From Lateolabrax maculatus (lineage: Eukaryota > Chordata > Actinopteri > Acropomatiformes > Lateolabracidae), in the NCBI GenBank assembly GCA_031216445.1, contig CM062214.1, forward strand, positions 26,380,501 through 26,444,500: a DNA stretch of 64,000 nucleotides. Reading direction: 5' to 3'. Position 1 is the stretch's first letter, and every line of letters starts with the position of its first letter. The translations under genes were made by a program, and so were the position numbers. The notes under the pieces are model-generated. The model had not been told where the DNA came from. It saw only the letters and a program-made list of their open reading frames with translations, and made no database searches. Positions 43,719 through 56,735 of the stretch are shown piece by piece.

Positions 43719-45569
43719 CTCTCCATCATGAGTTTCACGGCGTCTCACAACCTAACAGTCATCCTGCTGTGGCCCACTGGCTGAGTCAGCCCACCATCTC
43801 CCGCCATTCACACAACTGTTTTCCACCAGGCTACCGTTGAGGAGGCCCGCCCTGCTCCACCCGGCCCAGCCAGCCACTGTTCTCCCTACGGCAGCTCAGC
43901 TCTCTTTGGGAGAAGTTGGGAGCATTCATGACCCCCTCCCCTTTCGTCCTCCCCCATCTCTTTCCTGCCCCTCTCTCCTACTCTCACTCTTCCTCTACCC
44001 GTCACTTTCAACCCAAAATAAACAGCCTATAACATGGAAAGCCCGGGAACGCTGCAAAACAACTTAAACAGCACTCCAATGTTCCAGCTCCAACTTATAC
44101 ATCCATTTCATTTTTCCACAATTTGCACTGTTTGGTTTCATTACTGACTTGAAGATGGATAGCACTGGTTTCAGTGGAAAATGTTGGTAGTTGGTACGAC
44201 TTGGGGAGAACCCCTTTTGGGGTTTGAACTCGAAACAGCCTCCTTTTTTCTCCTCATTACCCATACAAATGTATTTCTGAGCTGATAAAAGCAGATTTGA
44301 TTTGTTCAAATCATTAGAAACCGTTAAACATTAAGTGCTTTATTAACAATATACATTATGTGATTTTTATCTTTGTTATGGCAGTGTAAATTATTACAAA
44401 CTAATCTAAAGTGTGACTCAAATCAAAACAGTAATGATTATTTGAAAAGGCACTAAGTGGCACAAGTAGGGATTTGGTCCAATGTGAAAATGTATACTTT
44501 GTTTATTTAACCTTTCTTTAAACAGATTCACTGAGTGTGAATGCCTTTTTCCAGGAACGCCCTGCTCCACACAGTTCCATACACACACCTGGAAGCTAAC
44601 AATACAAAGGGAGGTAAGTTCTTCACTCAGCAGCTCCTTAGCAGGGGTAATGACGAAGGAACAAGCAGTGCTCTTTGCCTTCTCTCTCCCACATTTGTTC
44701 AGCTGTTCCGGAGATCAAACTGGTCACGAGCCAGCTTCTTTTTCACATCTCAATTTCCTCATTCGAAAACGAGTCGCGCCATCTGCCTCGTGAAGTCATT
44801 CCTACCTAAACATGGCGTACGAGGCTCCGACACAGAATACACATATAGCGTAAACACTGGTTTTGTTGGGCCTAAACGCTCATGCCACGTCTGTGGTAAT
44901 GGTTTAAACATGTGGTGACAAAGTCGCCCCAAGGGGAAAACAAACTGCGTCCCTGCCAAATCATTCACTGACAGCGGCCACTCTGCACACCGCAGTGGGC
45001 CTGGAGGGACGTCGTGGCAACATGCGTCCTCTAACACAAGCCACTGTTTACTGTACATAACTCACGCCCTTTGGCAGCTGTGCTGTATACAGATGTAGCA
45101 ACAGTAGAAGTCCAGCAGCGTAATCTATGATGGCTGCACCAACCTTCACTGTGAAAAAAAGAGAAACTCTTTTTCTTTAGAGCCATCTGTCATAGTTTTC
45201 AAAACAAAGGCTTTGCCGTAGCTGATAACAAATTGGCGAGATATGTGGCCATCAAAAACTCAAAACGGCCTGCTGAATTCTGAGATTTACAAGTTCTGCA
45301 TTTAGATCAGCTGCCTGTAGCCACTTTTACTCAAGGTCTAAATACTTCCAATACGGTGGCCAGCCATTACTTTGTCTGGAAGCACTTTATTGACTTATAG
45401 TCTGCAACATTTGAGACAGAATTATCTGTCTTAGCCACTACAGTGCAGGATAACAGCAGGGTGGGGAAGTTCTGCATCCTCCCTGAAATCCAAAGGTGTT
45501 ATTTAAGACATGAAGGCACAGATACCGAATAACAAGAACCTTATTCTTATATAGGTTCTTATTTAGACA

Positions 45570-45690
45570 AAGTCAGTGACATGTATGGTTAGTGTTTGGT
45601 TACTTTTAGGCAGCTAAAACTACTTGGTTTGGTAACTTGGTTAAAAGCTGATGTGCAAACCATGTTCTTCTCAACTAAGAGGCTTTGTGC
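45570..45690. repeat. percomorph repeat fragment related to 38270-38415
   Basis: The ordered blocks GGTTAGTGTTTGGTTACTTT, AGGCAGCTAAAACTACTTGG and GCAAACCATGTTCTTCTCAA match the same repeat family in diverged form. Confidence 0.45.
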
Positions 45691-48600
45691 TTGTATACAA
45701 AGTGACTCTATGTAAACCTTTGCTATTTGCATGGCTGCAAAAGGTCACTCGTCAGGAAAGCGTGAACACAGATGGTCCTAAGAATTTGAGCAAACAAGCG
45801 GTATCTTTTTTCTGGTGAAGACAGTCTCCTTGGTTTTACGTGTGAAAGTCCTAAAAGAAAGGATAACTTGTGACAAGGGTCATGAGTCAGATTTGAAGCC
45901 ACAGTGCCACGAGTTCATGCGCATCATAGCTTGTGAACCTCAGGGATGCCTCAAAGACAGAGAGCACAAAATACTTCAGAAACATTTTAAAAGACAAAAT
46001 GTTTAGATAGAATGAAATATGATGAAAAAGAGTTATAGAAACTTGGAAGCTTGCTTCTGGGAGGCTGAAAAAGATCCTTGAGAAATACAAAGAGTGAATG
46101 CAGAAAGATTGAGAGCTACATCAGACAGCCTTTTTCTTTTTGCTGTTCCTGTAAGTTGGCACAGAACCTCAGCAGATAGACAGACAAGGTCCTTATTACA
46201 TCCAATTTGCATTTAGACGATAACAAGAGCAGGGAGCCTGAATGGGCTGTTGTTCCAACAACTTCTCTGTGTAGCCAACAGATGTAATTATGAGTAATGC
46301 ACCTCATTGCCTTTGACTGATTACGGTGTTATTTCTTCATTTCATCTGAGAGAAGTTGCTCATAATCTTCCTCTGTGCAACCGCAAATGTGGCTGATGGC
46401 TGATTCAGCTAAACGCTCATCACTGTTTTATGAAACAACCATATGTACTGCAGACGACGACTGTGGAGAAATCAAACTCCCTCCCATACTGTACCACCCA
46501 CCTCGAGGATGACAGCGGATCAGCACAGCCATTGTTGGAGGTTGACTGCTTCTCTGCCTCAGGACTGATCTATGGAGGTGTGTGTCAAAGATCTGTCTAA
46601 GTTGCCAACACTAGATTCCAGGACTAATCGTCTGTGGCAGCTGAATGTAGCCTTCAGGTATCATATAAGCCATGAAGTGTATCTACATGATCTTAAAAGG
46701 GAGCAGTGTTGGTTATAATGTACAGTAGAGAAGAAGTTATGAACATATTGCACCTTTTGTATATTCACAGCTCAAGATATTGATCAAGCACTAGCTTAAT
46801 GAGGTGGGAAGTGGGTCAAGGATTTCTAGATGTTGAACTCCTGTAACATTATCATCTTCAAAGTCTTGTATGGACATGAAACTGCATTAGAAATATCTGG
46901 TACTTTACTAAAAAGTCAAAGGTACTGTACAAACTAGCCTTCTATAGAAATTCTAAATCAACTCTATTTTGGGTTTTGGGTCTATTAAATACATTCAGCT
47001 GTGTTTTGTCCCCAATTGCAATGATGAAGCAGTCTGAATTTGAACAGTTATAAATTTTAACCCAGATAAGCTGACAAATATTTTGCAAGAATTCAACAAC
47101 TATACTCCATGAATCTCAGCTGTGGATAGGCTGTTTAAACCTCAGGAAAGGTGTGAAAGTGCAATATAACGTGTATAAATATATATTGTATTGTATTATA
47201 TCATTGTTTTATCTTTTGAAATTATGAGATGTTAAATTTTACTGTCCAGTACAGTGGTATAGATATCCCTGTGGGGTGTCCCTGCACCTTAGGGGCTGCG
47301 ATGTTGAATCTCAGTGAATCGATGAATCGAGTGTTAAAAAAGAGTTAAAAAAAAAAAAGACCAAGATTTGCCATTCGGCACAATCCATCTCTCAGCTGTC
47401 TCTGGGCTTTTGTGTCTTCCGGCTGCTTCATCAATATTTACCTGGTCTATGTCTCAGAGCACATGTTCTTCAAACCTGTGTCCACTGTGTTGGGATGTCT
47501 GGTGCATTTCGTGGGCCTTTCATCCATCATCAGGTAGACAAATCTTTAATCTTGCCACGGCACAATTACGCGTACTGATGAAAGTGCCACACACAGGTGA
47601 GTAATTTGATGGTATAAGACATGCTATGGGCACAGATGGCTTGAGCAGATTTTTCGCATAATACCCACATCGCTACACATAGTTTTACATACAATGCTGA
47701 CAGCTCCTCTGTTTAGATTTAGATTTATGAGCACATTTGTTCATCTCATTGAGGCGCTAGATGGTTTTTTGCCCACTTTGTGCGGTGAATATTGACAAGT
47801 CTGTCAGACTTTGATGAATCCAGGGGTTGGAGGAGTGCAATGTAGAAACACAGTGTCAATGAGAGTCAGCGAGAAAGAGAGATCATCAACAGAGGCGAGT
47901 TACTGAGCACAGGCGAAAGGGAAAGGGAGGAATGTGTTTTTTATTCACTGCTAGAGGCAACAGCTCAGTTGAGACAGAGTCACTGTCTTGACTGAAGACT
48001 GAAACAAAGCCCATGACTAAAATCAATGCTTGCCTCCATAAAACCCTGTAGCTGAAAACAAAACAGAACCTGATAGAGGCAACCATTGTAAACTTTGACG
48101 TGATGGAGAAAAGAAACACAAACCCCTGAGGGTTAAAGTGTCTATCTACACAGCTGATAATTCCAAGTATTGGTTGTATGAAAGGTTTTACTTGTTTAGT
48201 CTGAGTCTGTTATTGAAATCTGTACACAATGTCGCCTCTTAATACAAATCTTTATTTTTAATACTTCATCGGCTATAATAACACTCTTATTTCATACACT
48301 TTTTTGAATTAACTTGACTGGAGACAACAGCAGGTCATCAGATATGCAGTAAACACAAAGCTACGATCAATTGACCCTTCACTGAATCCCACCCCCCTTA
48401 GTTACTGTTGCTATGCCACATAGGCACTTTGTAATGATAATGGTGACCGATTTGTCGATCGAAATTATTGGTCAATTTTATAACAAAGTGTCATTGATTC
48501 CAGACACAAATAGTAAAGTAGGCTTCTTATTTCTCCATCTGTTTTGCCGGATGTAACGACAACTGTTGCCAGGAGATTTGAATCAGCTGTGGACCGTTAA

Positions 48601-51600
48601 TGTTAACTGTGAGTTGGTTGATAACAATGTTTCCGACTGACGTTTTTTTTAAATGAGAACCGTGCGCTGTAGAAGGGTCTTTAAATATGCAGCTCCTTGG
48701 TTCATCCTAGTATAATTGTACAGTATGAGGAGGAAAATGCAAGATGAGACTGTTATTTCACTACAATATAATGCTTACCTTACTAAAAACAGACTTGGAC
48801 AAGCAACAGAGGTTCAGTTTATGCTTTTATGCTTTTTTGTTCGTATTTTCAAATAGTAGGTTTCACTTTTGTGTGTTTCAAACACACAAAAAAGAGACAC
48901 CACCCTCCAAACCCTTTGGATACTGAGTCTCTTATTAGAGAAATCCAAAGCTTGACAGGCCTGACGTGATAACACTGTCAGTCGCTGTAAGGGGTTTTAA
49001 TGAAATGTTAATTTAAAACTATAAAAAGGAATAGAGTGAAAAACATGACAAGTTACAGTTACAGTTTGTAATCAGGTATTAGAGCTTATTTCAGAGTATA
49101 AAAAGTAGGCCTATAATGTGACATTTCATAACCTATTCAGTGTGTAACATCCACATGAAGTCATAAAATACAGTATATTAGCGTCCAGCATACTGGGAAC
49201 AAATTGTGCACCTTGTTCAAAATATGTAAATTCATTTCATTAAAGACTCTGCTTCTCTGCCCCTACTCCCTGTGGATGAGTGAAAGTATGTCATGATGGT
49301 GCTATTACAGATAATGGCCCCTTCTGGTGCAAATGTTCTGTCCTTCACCTTCTTTCGTTTCCATTTCCCTTCTAATATTTTATGAACATGTGCTCAACAT
49401 GCTGTCATTTGGCAGACATTGGCACTCCGGCTGCATGTGTTGTTCAACAGTGTTGCAGGTCATTTATTCAGTACTGTATGTGCACCTTTAGATGGTGAAA
49501 AGTAGACTTTCACTTTCTGTTGTAACATTTCTACTTTATACTTTATATAGGCTTTGAATGTTGACTGGCAGCTACAAATGGTAGCAAAGGGTGCTTTAAA
49601 CTTAGATCTAATTTGCATAAATCAGTAGGCGGCAAATTGTCTTTACCAACTACTCTTTGGTCGCTTTATGTCAAAAGGATGACAAAAATTATTAGTGAAG
49701 GCAAGATTTTCATATTTTTTAAATTCGACTTTTCCTGCCGCTCGCTGCTGTTTATAGTTTCAGTCGGGTGACAACCAGCACAGCCAAATCTTCAAGTGTC
49801 AGAACGCAGATGCAGAAAATTATTAAGGACTCTTCTTTAGAGTCGAGTTTTTCCACAAGAAGTGATGGCCTCAGTTTCTAATTTCAAGATGTCAATTTTG
49901 ACAATTGCTGTTTCATTAAGATGATATCGGGATGGGCAGAGGGTATGTTTTCGGGGTTGTGTTGACTTAATTGACAGGTCTAAGGATTCAACAAAGAATC
50001 ATGGTTCCATAAGATTGTTTGTAATATTCAGTAAAAACAAATGTCTAATGTAGCTTTAAACAAAACACAGATTCCACAGTGATTCACTTTAATGAATGTC
50101 TGTCGATGTAAAGCTTTTTAACTTCCTCAGCTCATTCATAATCACTACGTGTGGATTAAGGACTATTAAAATATAAAAGACTGTTAAAGTAAACTCGAGT
50201 GCCTTTAAATTCCCTCTCCCAGTAGACACAGAAGAGCACTTCAATCTGTGTGAAAAACCTTGATCTCAATCATGGAGCCAAACGTCAGCAAAATAGTGAC
50301 AATCCCTTTTTAAGGTTAGATTTTGTGGGCTTACAAGGCTTCAGGCAGGCTTTTTTTCTGCTATACTCGCTCTTCTTTTGACCTCCTGCAGAAATCCCCC
50401 TAGCACACCTGTATTTGGTTCATTGTGATTCATTAGTTGCTACTTGAATGTTGGCCGTTTAAAGCTATTTGAACTTTTTTGAAAAAAGGGAATCATCATG
50501 CATTATGTTCCATGTGGCTCGCTTGGGAGGAGGAAGAGTTTGTGGAGATTAAACTTTTCTGTTCACTTTTTAAAAGTAGGTAAAAGTAAAAATGATATAG
50601 TTTCACCTGTGAAACATGAGGAAGAATAGGACAGGAGGCCTCCTACGGTACAAACCCAAACCATCTGCAGATGTGTTCACTGGTGCTTACCCGCTAAGTA
50701 AGCAAACCTTGCAGAATGTCAAGATGTGTGAGAAGTGATGCGCCACATGGTCTGAACATGCATTTATTACACCTCGTACCTCACAGGGAGATCAAATTCC
50801 ATGCCAGCGGATATGATAATCATAAATCTGAGGATTAACTTTTTGAGTATTGCATAGATCTGGATGATCTGTCAAGCTGGCAACACGCTTCCTGTAAAAA
50901 GTCTCGGATCTCTCACAGCCAGTCTCAAACATTAGAGAAACAAATGATAAAAACCCAGTTACTTCATGGTTTAAAATACATCTGTCACCATATTTCCAAG
51001 CTTCGATGAATGAAGACATGGGATGTTTTCTTATTGGATTCTTCTCTTTTTAATTCAACGAGTAATATTAAAATATTTCCCTCATTTCTCAAAGACGCCT
51101 CTGTCAAACACAGGCTTATGAAACTGACTGATTAGTTGATTGATTTGAACTCTTTGCTGTGCAGTTCTGTCATCTGATCATCAGCAGTGGCAGACTTTCA
51201 AAAGACTTGAATCTGACTCGGAGACCACTGAAGTCTGAAACAGTTGCCAATCTTTGTGAAATGGAGACTGGATTCAAATACATTTAAATGTGTTTTGTGA
51301 TCACTGACATCACCTGTGATGTTCTTGTCTTACTTGTTTACTCCTGTTTGAGTTTGCGGGCGAAATAAAGACGGCTTACAAAACCATTAATTTGCCATCC
51401 AAACAACACGAGCTAACCCAGTTGAAAGCTATCTGATTGTAATTAAAATTCCTCTGGATTTAAATACATTCTCGAGTGTGCGTACTAACGGCCCTTTTGG
51501 GAGCTTCTTGGACTAATCGGAGAGACTGAGAAGTGTGTTCCTTTTGCTAATGGGTGAACACATGATTTTACAGTTCCCAATGCGATTATACTCTTATTAG

Positions 51601-52808
51601 GGTCAGACATTTATAAAGACTCATTAGCAATTTTTCTCATCATGTGTTTGGGTGATATCATTTCTATCTCTTTTAGTGTGTGCAGTCTTCTCGCTTTGAT
51701 TCCACTGACTCACTCCCTTTGAACTAATTTGTAAGCCACCGAGTGCTTGCACCCGAACTTAACCCAGACTTAATAACAAGCAAAAGTCTAACCAAAAAGA
51801 CAAAAAGGCTAAGGGGCCTTTCTTGGCCGGTTTGATGTTGCAAATGTTCAGATGGTTCAGTTTTAACAGACTTTGAGGGATCAGGAGATGGTTAGTTTTC
51901 TGACGAATTAAAAACCACTCATTTTGGACAGACAGCTTGTACACACTGCTGCTGCTGGCAAAGAACATCCCAAACAACATACGTTGATGACAGGAGGTAC
52001 TGTAGGAAAAGGTTGGAAAAGCCAAGTCACCAGCCAACCAGTCTGAGAAAACCTTGCTTCACATACTAATTATTATTATTTGTGACAATCTCCCATTTTC
52101 AGGGAAGTTACTCCACTTTTCTGAACATTGGCAGCCCACCTGCAGAGATGGTTTACATTCGAGCTAATTGAATAATGTGCAAGCACTCAGCGATGGCAGC
52201 GTAATTAATGGTTAACAGCTATCGCTGCAGATAGTTGGCTGTGGCTGTCTTTCTCAGACAAATGAGTCCTGGTATTTTAGGCACGTATAAGGCAGTTTGG
52301 TCAGCTTTTTTTTTTATAAAAGCTGCATGACATTTTCTTTCCTTTGAGTCATATGAAGGGTGTGGTGTGGTGCTGGATCCGGCACAGATCATTCTCAGTA
52401 AGCTCTTTAATTTACTATATTTGTTAATGCTAGATGAAGTTACTGGACTGTTTTTATAACTTCTAATGTCAACTGTGCAGTAACTTTGTTTAAACATTAC
52501 CTGATCGATTCAGTGGTTTTTGAGGCTGTCACTAGTATATGCAAAGAGAACAGGACAGCACTGCTTTCACCAAATACATAATGATTGTCATTATCTAGAG
52601 ATATCTACACTGAATTTATTTCTAACCCATATTTTTGGCAAACAGGTTTGTTAAAAAGTTTTTTCACGAGACAACAAAGGACATAAATGTGGATAAAAAT
52701 AACGCAACGGAACTGAATGTATTGGCAGCAACAAAAGTGAGAAGCTTAAAATGGATGACTCATCCTTCTGTCTTCGTGCTTTAGATGGCCACACACACAA
52801 AAACTAAT

Positions 52809-52887
<79 letters not shown>
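52809..52887. repeat. compound (CA)n(TA)n microsatellite
   Basis: About 13 CA units run directly into about 26 TA units. The TA part is self-complementary and could extrude as a cruciform. Confidence 0.97.
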
Positions 52888-52891
<4 letters not shown>

Positions 52892-53029
52892 CACACAAGG
52901 ATCCCCATTTCCTGCTCTTACAGAATCCTCCCAATGAGCCGCAGACACGCTCACTTCAATCCACTCAGGCAAAAATAGACACAAACACACAGCCTTCGAT
53001 GCAGATAAAGGACTAAGCAAAAGTATATG

Positions 53030-53245
53030 CATGCGCTGGTGGCATGAAGGTTATATAGGAGGGTTTATGACTGCAGGGATGTCAGTTTGAATCCCCAGAT
53101 AAGAGCTGGAGGTTGAGTAATGTCGTTTCCACCCACTAAAAAGGTCCACTAAGGTGCCTTTGAGCAAGACACGAAAGCTGCAGTTAACACTAGTGGCTCC
53201 CCAGTGACCTGAATGTGAAGGGAAAGTTTAGAAAAAATCCTTATC
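53030..53245 (+). repeat. tRNA-derived SINE-like repeat
   Basis: The head is GCTGGTGGCATGAAGG with a B-box-like GTCAGTTTGAATCCCC. The body block AGGTGCCTTTGAGCAAGACA and the downstream GGCTCCCCAGTGACC are characteristic of fish tRNA SINE bodies. It is diverged and contains no reading frame. Confidence 0.5.
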
Positions 53246-55799
53246 TCTGTGTGTTCATAACCATCCCCACCTGTCATATGGAGAGTATATCATCATTCAT
53301 GGGTCTACCACATGAAAAACAAACATATGGGGGGGTATAATACATATGGGCTGTGGTGTGGGACTTGCAGTGAATTGACAGAACTTAGGAAAACTGCATT
53401 GCACACATGGATTTAGTTCACAAACACACAACCCTGCACTGTTCTGTGTAGCTGATGACATGGAATGTGTTTTCTACGTTTTACTGCGTTCGTCCTTTAG
53501 CTCTGCCAAGCTTTGAGGTGGTTTTGGAGCGAGGAGAAGAAGGCTCTTTTTTAAACATTTATAAGCTGCAGGGCGACTCCGTTGCAAAAGGGAGGGGCCT
53601 TCCAACCCAGGCCGTAGAGGAAACCGCCTCCCCAAAAAAAGCAAACCAAACAAATGGCACAAAAAGTTATTTTTCAGATGGCTACTGTAAAAGGAGTCTT
53701 TGTGTCCTCAAAAATCTGCTCCAACCGACACTTGACTAAGTTCAGCAAAGGAAAGGACAAATGGAAAGAAAGACTCAAAGAGAAAGTACGCAATGTACCC
53801 AGTGGGAGGAGGGGATTTTCTGGTGAGCAGCAAAAGATGTATTTTGGGGAAAAAAAGCTCCTTCTGGAGGTTTCTGATCCGCTGTTTCACCAGCAGGCCT
53901 TGGCGTAGTGTCAGGGCGTTGGTCTTGTTTCCAGTAGCGTCACTTTCTGTGCGACAGCAGATTCATAAGACCTTAATAATGTGTTGTATTTTTAGTGGCT
54001 TCAGTTATCTGATGTGGCAGTGCTAACCGCAACAGTCATGTTCAAGAAGAAAGACGCTGTAATTAAACTAAGGCACTCACAAAGTAAGAGTGTGGATTTT
54101 TTTTTGACAGCTCCATGGAGAGATTCGTTGTAGTGTTTTTTCCTTGTGCACTGAGCACCTCTCTTTTGGCTGCAGTGCTACACAACGGCTAATGGACAAC
54201 ACTGCTCTCAGCTGTTGCCATGCGACCACAGAAAACCCATTTGACGCATTTTAGCCATTTATGACAAAATTATAGATGTGCAACTTCAAACCTTTGGTTC
54301 TCTTAGCATTAAACAACATGATATGTGCCATTCTTCCAAATGAAAATACTGAGCAAAAGAAGCCTGCTGTGAAAAAAGGCTCCTGGTAAGAATATGCAGA
54401 CCTGCTACATCACACAATAATGGATTTTATGTATTCTGTCAAAGGTCTCGCACATCTTCTCTACATGCATGTGAAATCTAAACTTATCGCAGCTAACCCA
54501 TTACACTGCCTCTGTTTAATGTGCCAGTGTTCTCCCAAGTCATTATATAGTCATTACATTATCCTAGATATTATAATTGGTTTGAAACATGTATGTAACA
54601 CAGCATATGTCACTTTTCAAAATTCATAACATTGGTCCTATGAATCCTATGTAAATGAGATCTGGCCTTAAGTTATGAATATATTTACAGTTGTTTATTT
54701 CAATTTAAATGAGGTTGAGGAATTGAATTCCACAGGCCAAACGAAGCCCATATATATTTCTGACTACTAATGAACGCCGTTCTGAAACGCACTGATTCTC
54801 GATAATCCTGCCAAGGGCATCCAATACCATCCAGCTGGCATTCAGATGTTCTACAGATGCGCTCAATTCACCAAGAATAATGCCCCATGGAAATAAACTC
54901 ATCCAGAACACTGCACGGCAAAGTATGGAATGCGTGAATGATGCATTTTCATAAACATACTTAGCTGCGTAGCTTCCAAGCCAACAGTTTGGATAACACT
55001 GTTGAAAGATACAACAGTCCATTTGTTGTTGAGTGGCTTAGTTCTGCAGGATGCTGTGGTTCACGCTATGCCCCCATAAAGTCAAATGAGGTGAGCAATG
55101 TTTTGATACATGTCTTCCACATATGTGTTATTGTTGTCCACTGAGCATATTATAACGGAAATGACAGAAAACTATATTTGAACACCTACATACATTGGAT
55201 CTTTCTGGAAAACATCTAATGTACACTGAGAAATGTTAATTTTTCAAACACTTCTAGGATATAGGGAGAAATTAGTTTCAGTAAGTTTAGAGGAATATCT
55301 TTGTATGAGGCCCCAAAACCACAGAATTTGGATTAAGTAAGATGGACTGAAGTGTAGTAAAAAAGCCAAGTGAGGAAATAGCTATTATCCAGCTATTATT
55401 ATGAAGTCTGCAATCCAGCCATTGCAAGTTATCAAAGCTGTCTTTCTTATCAGATTTTAATTCCACCATGTATGCCGTAGTTAGTAATACATATATATAT
55501 AAAAAAGGAAGTCACAAGATCTTTTTCTTGGCGTGTGACGACGAGACAGAGGAGCGCTGACACATGAGGGCGAGGCAGGGTGGAGCCGGGCCGTGCAGGG
55601 CCGGTTCTGTTGGATTTGGCAGTAAAATGTCCAGCTCTGCACCACCACAGCATCCTCCTCACACAATGTGTATTCAATGTGTTCACAGTGATTCATTAAA
55701 ATCATACCATGTGCCCATAGGAGACTTTGGTACGCCTGGTTGAACCTATTTTTCTAAACAATATACAGTATTTTTGTATCTCAAGACTGACAGGAAGGT

Positions 55800-55822
55800 A
55801 ATATATATATATATATATATAT
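55800..55822. repeat. (TA)n microsatellite
   Basis: About 11 uninterrupted TA units. Confidence 0.93.
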
Positions 55823-56429
55823 TACATCTGTAACTGAAGAAACCTGCTCACTGCCTCATTCATAAATCCAGTACAACAGCCTGTTACAGTACACGTTATC
55901 CAACTCCCCCATTTCTCTACACAGACAGACTGTTTCGGGGCCACTAACTCTGTTTCCAAATGACCTCACTGTGGAGCGATGCGATTCAAGAGTCAGCAGT
56001 GAGTTCACATGGAGACCACCATCAATAGTTTATGACCTGCGTTTAAAAGGAGCCTGAGCAGGTCTGTTTTGGTCAAGGTAAAACCATTATCATGTGTGAA
56101 TGAATCATACATCTGATAGTAAGGCTTCACATAACCCGCCACACGGGACTGAACCCACAGGGAAGAAAGGCATCTGATAATCAGATGGCCGCGTTGGGGG
56201 GCTCAATGGAATATTTGACAAAATGTAGGTTTTGCATTAATGCCCTTGGGTGAATTTGTAAAAATCTTAATCCCAGCTGGAAGCCTGTATTATCTGCAAT
56301 GTTCATTTAACTCCACAACATGAAAGTAATGGAAAAAATCCCAATAACACATGAGCAATCTTTGGCAATCCCCTGACCTTTCCCCGGGCCCCACCAGCAG
56401 TTTTTATCTCTTGGCACAAAATCTTGTTC

Positions 56430-56735
56430 AGACATTCACGTTTTCCAGAGAATGAATCCTATTTACTTTGTTGATCCCCTGGCTTTTTGTCCAGAGCCAC
56501 CATGAGGTTACCTTTTGTGGTTTGGAGAAACATAGCCAAACAACTGTTGGATGGATTGTCATGCGATTTTGTGCATTCATTCCCCCCAAGGATAAACTTT
56601 TCTTCTGATATTAACTTGGATATCTCACTTCCCATATGGACCAAAGCATTGGCCAGGCTGACCTCACCATACAGTTATATCTTTGGCCCTTCTAGTTGGA
56701 CAGAAACATCAATAATTGGACAGTAATTTCCATTT
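56430..56735 (+). repeat. 'GGATGGATTGTCATG' repeat family copy
   Basis: The blocks GAATGAATCCTATTTACTTT, GTTGATCCCCTGGCTTTTTG, CAGAGCCACCATGAGGTTAC and TTGGATGGATTGTCATGCGA occur in the order expected for this percomorph repeat. It shares the core GGATGGATTGTCATG with 62990-63225. Confidence 0.65.

Noticed and set aside
52746..53032. Frames with (YI)n(CV)n runs
   Set aside because: Translations of the TA/CA compound microsatellite.
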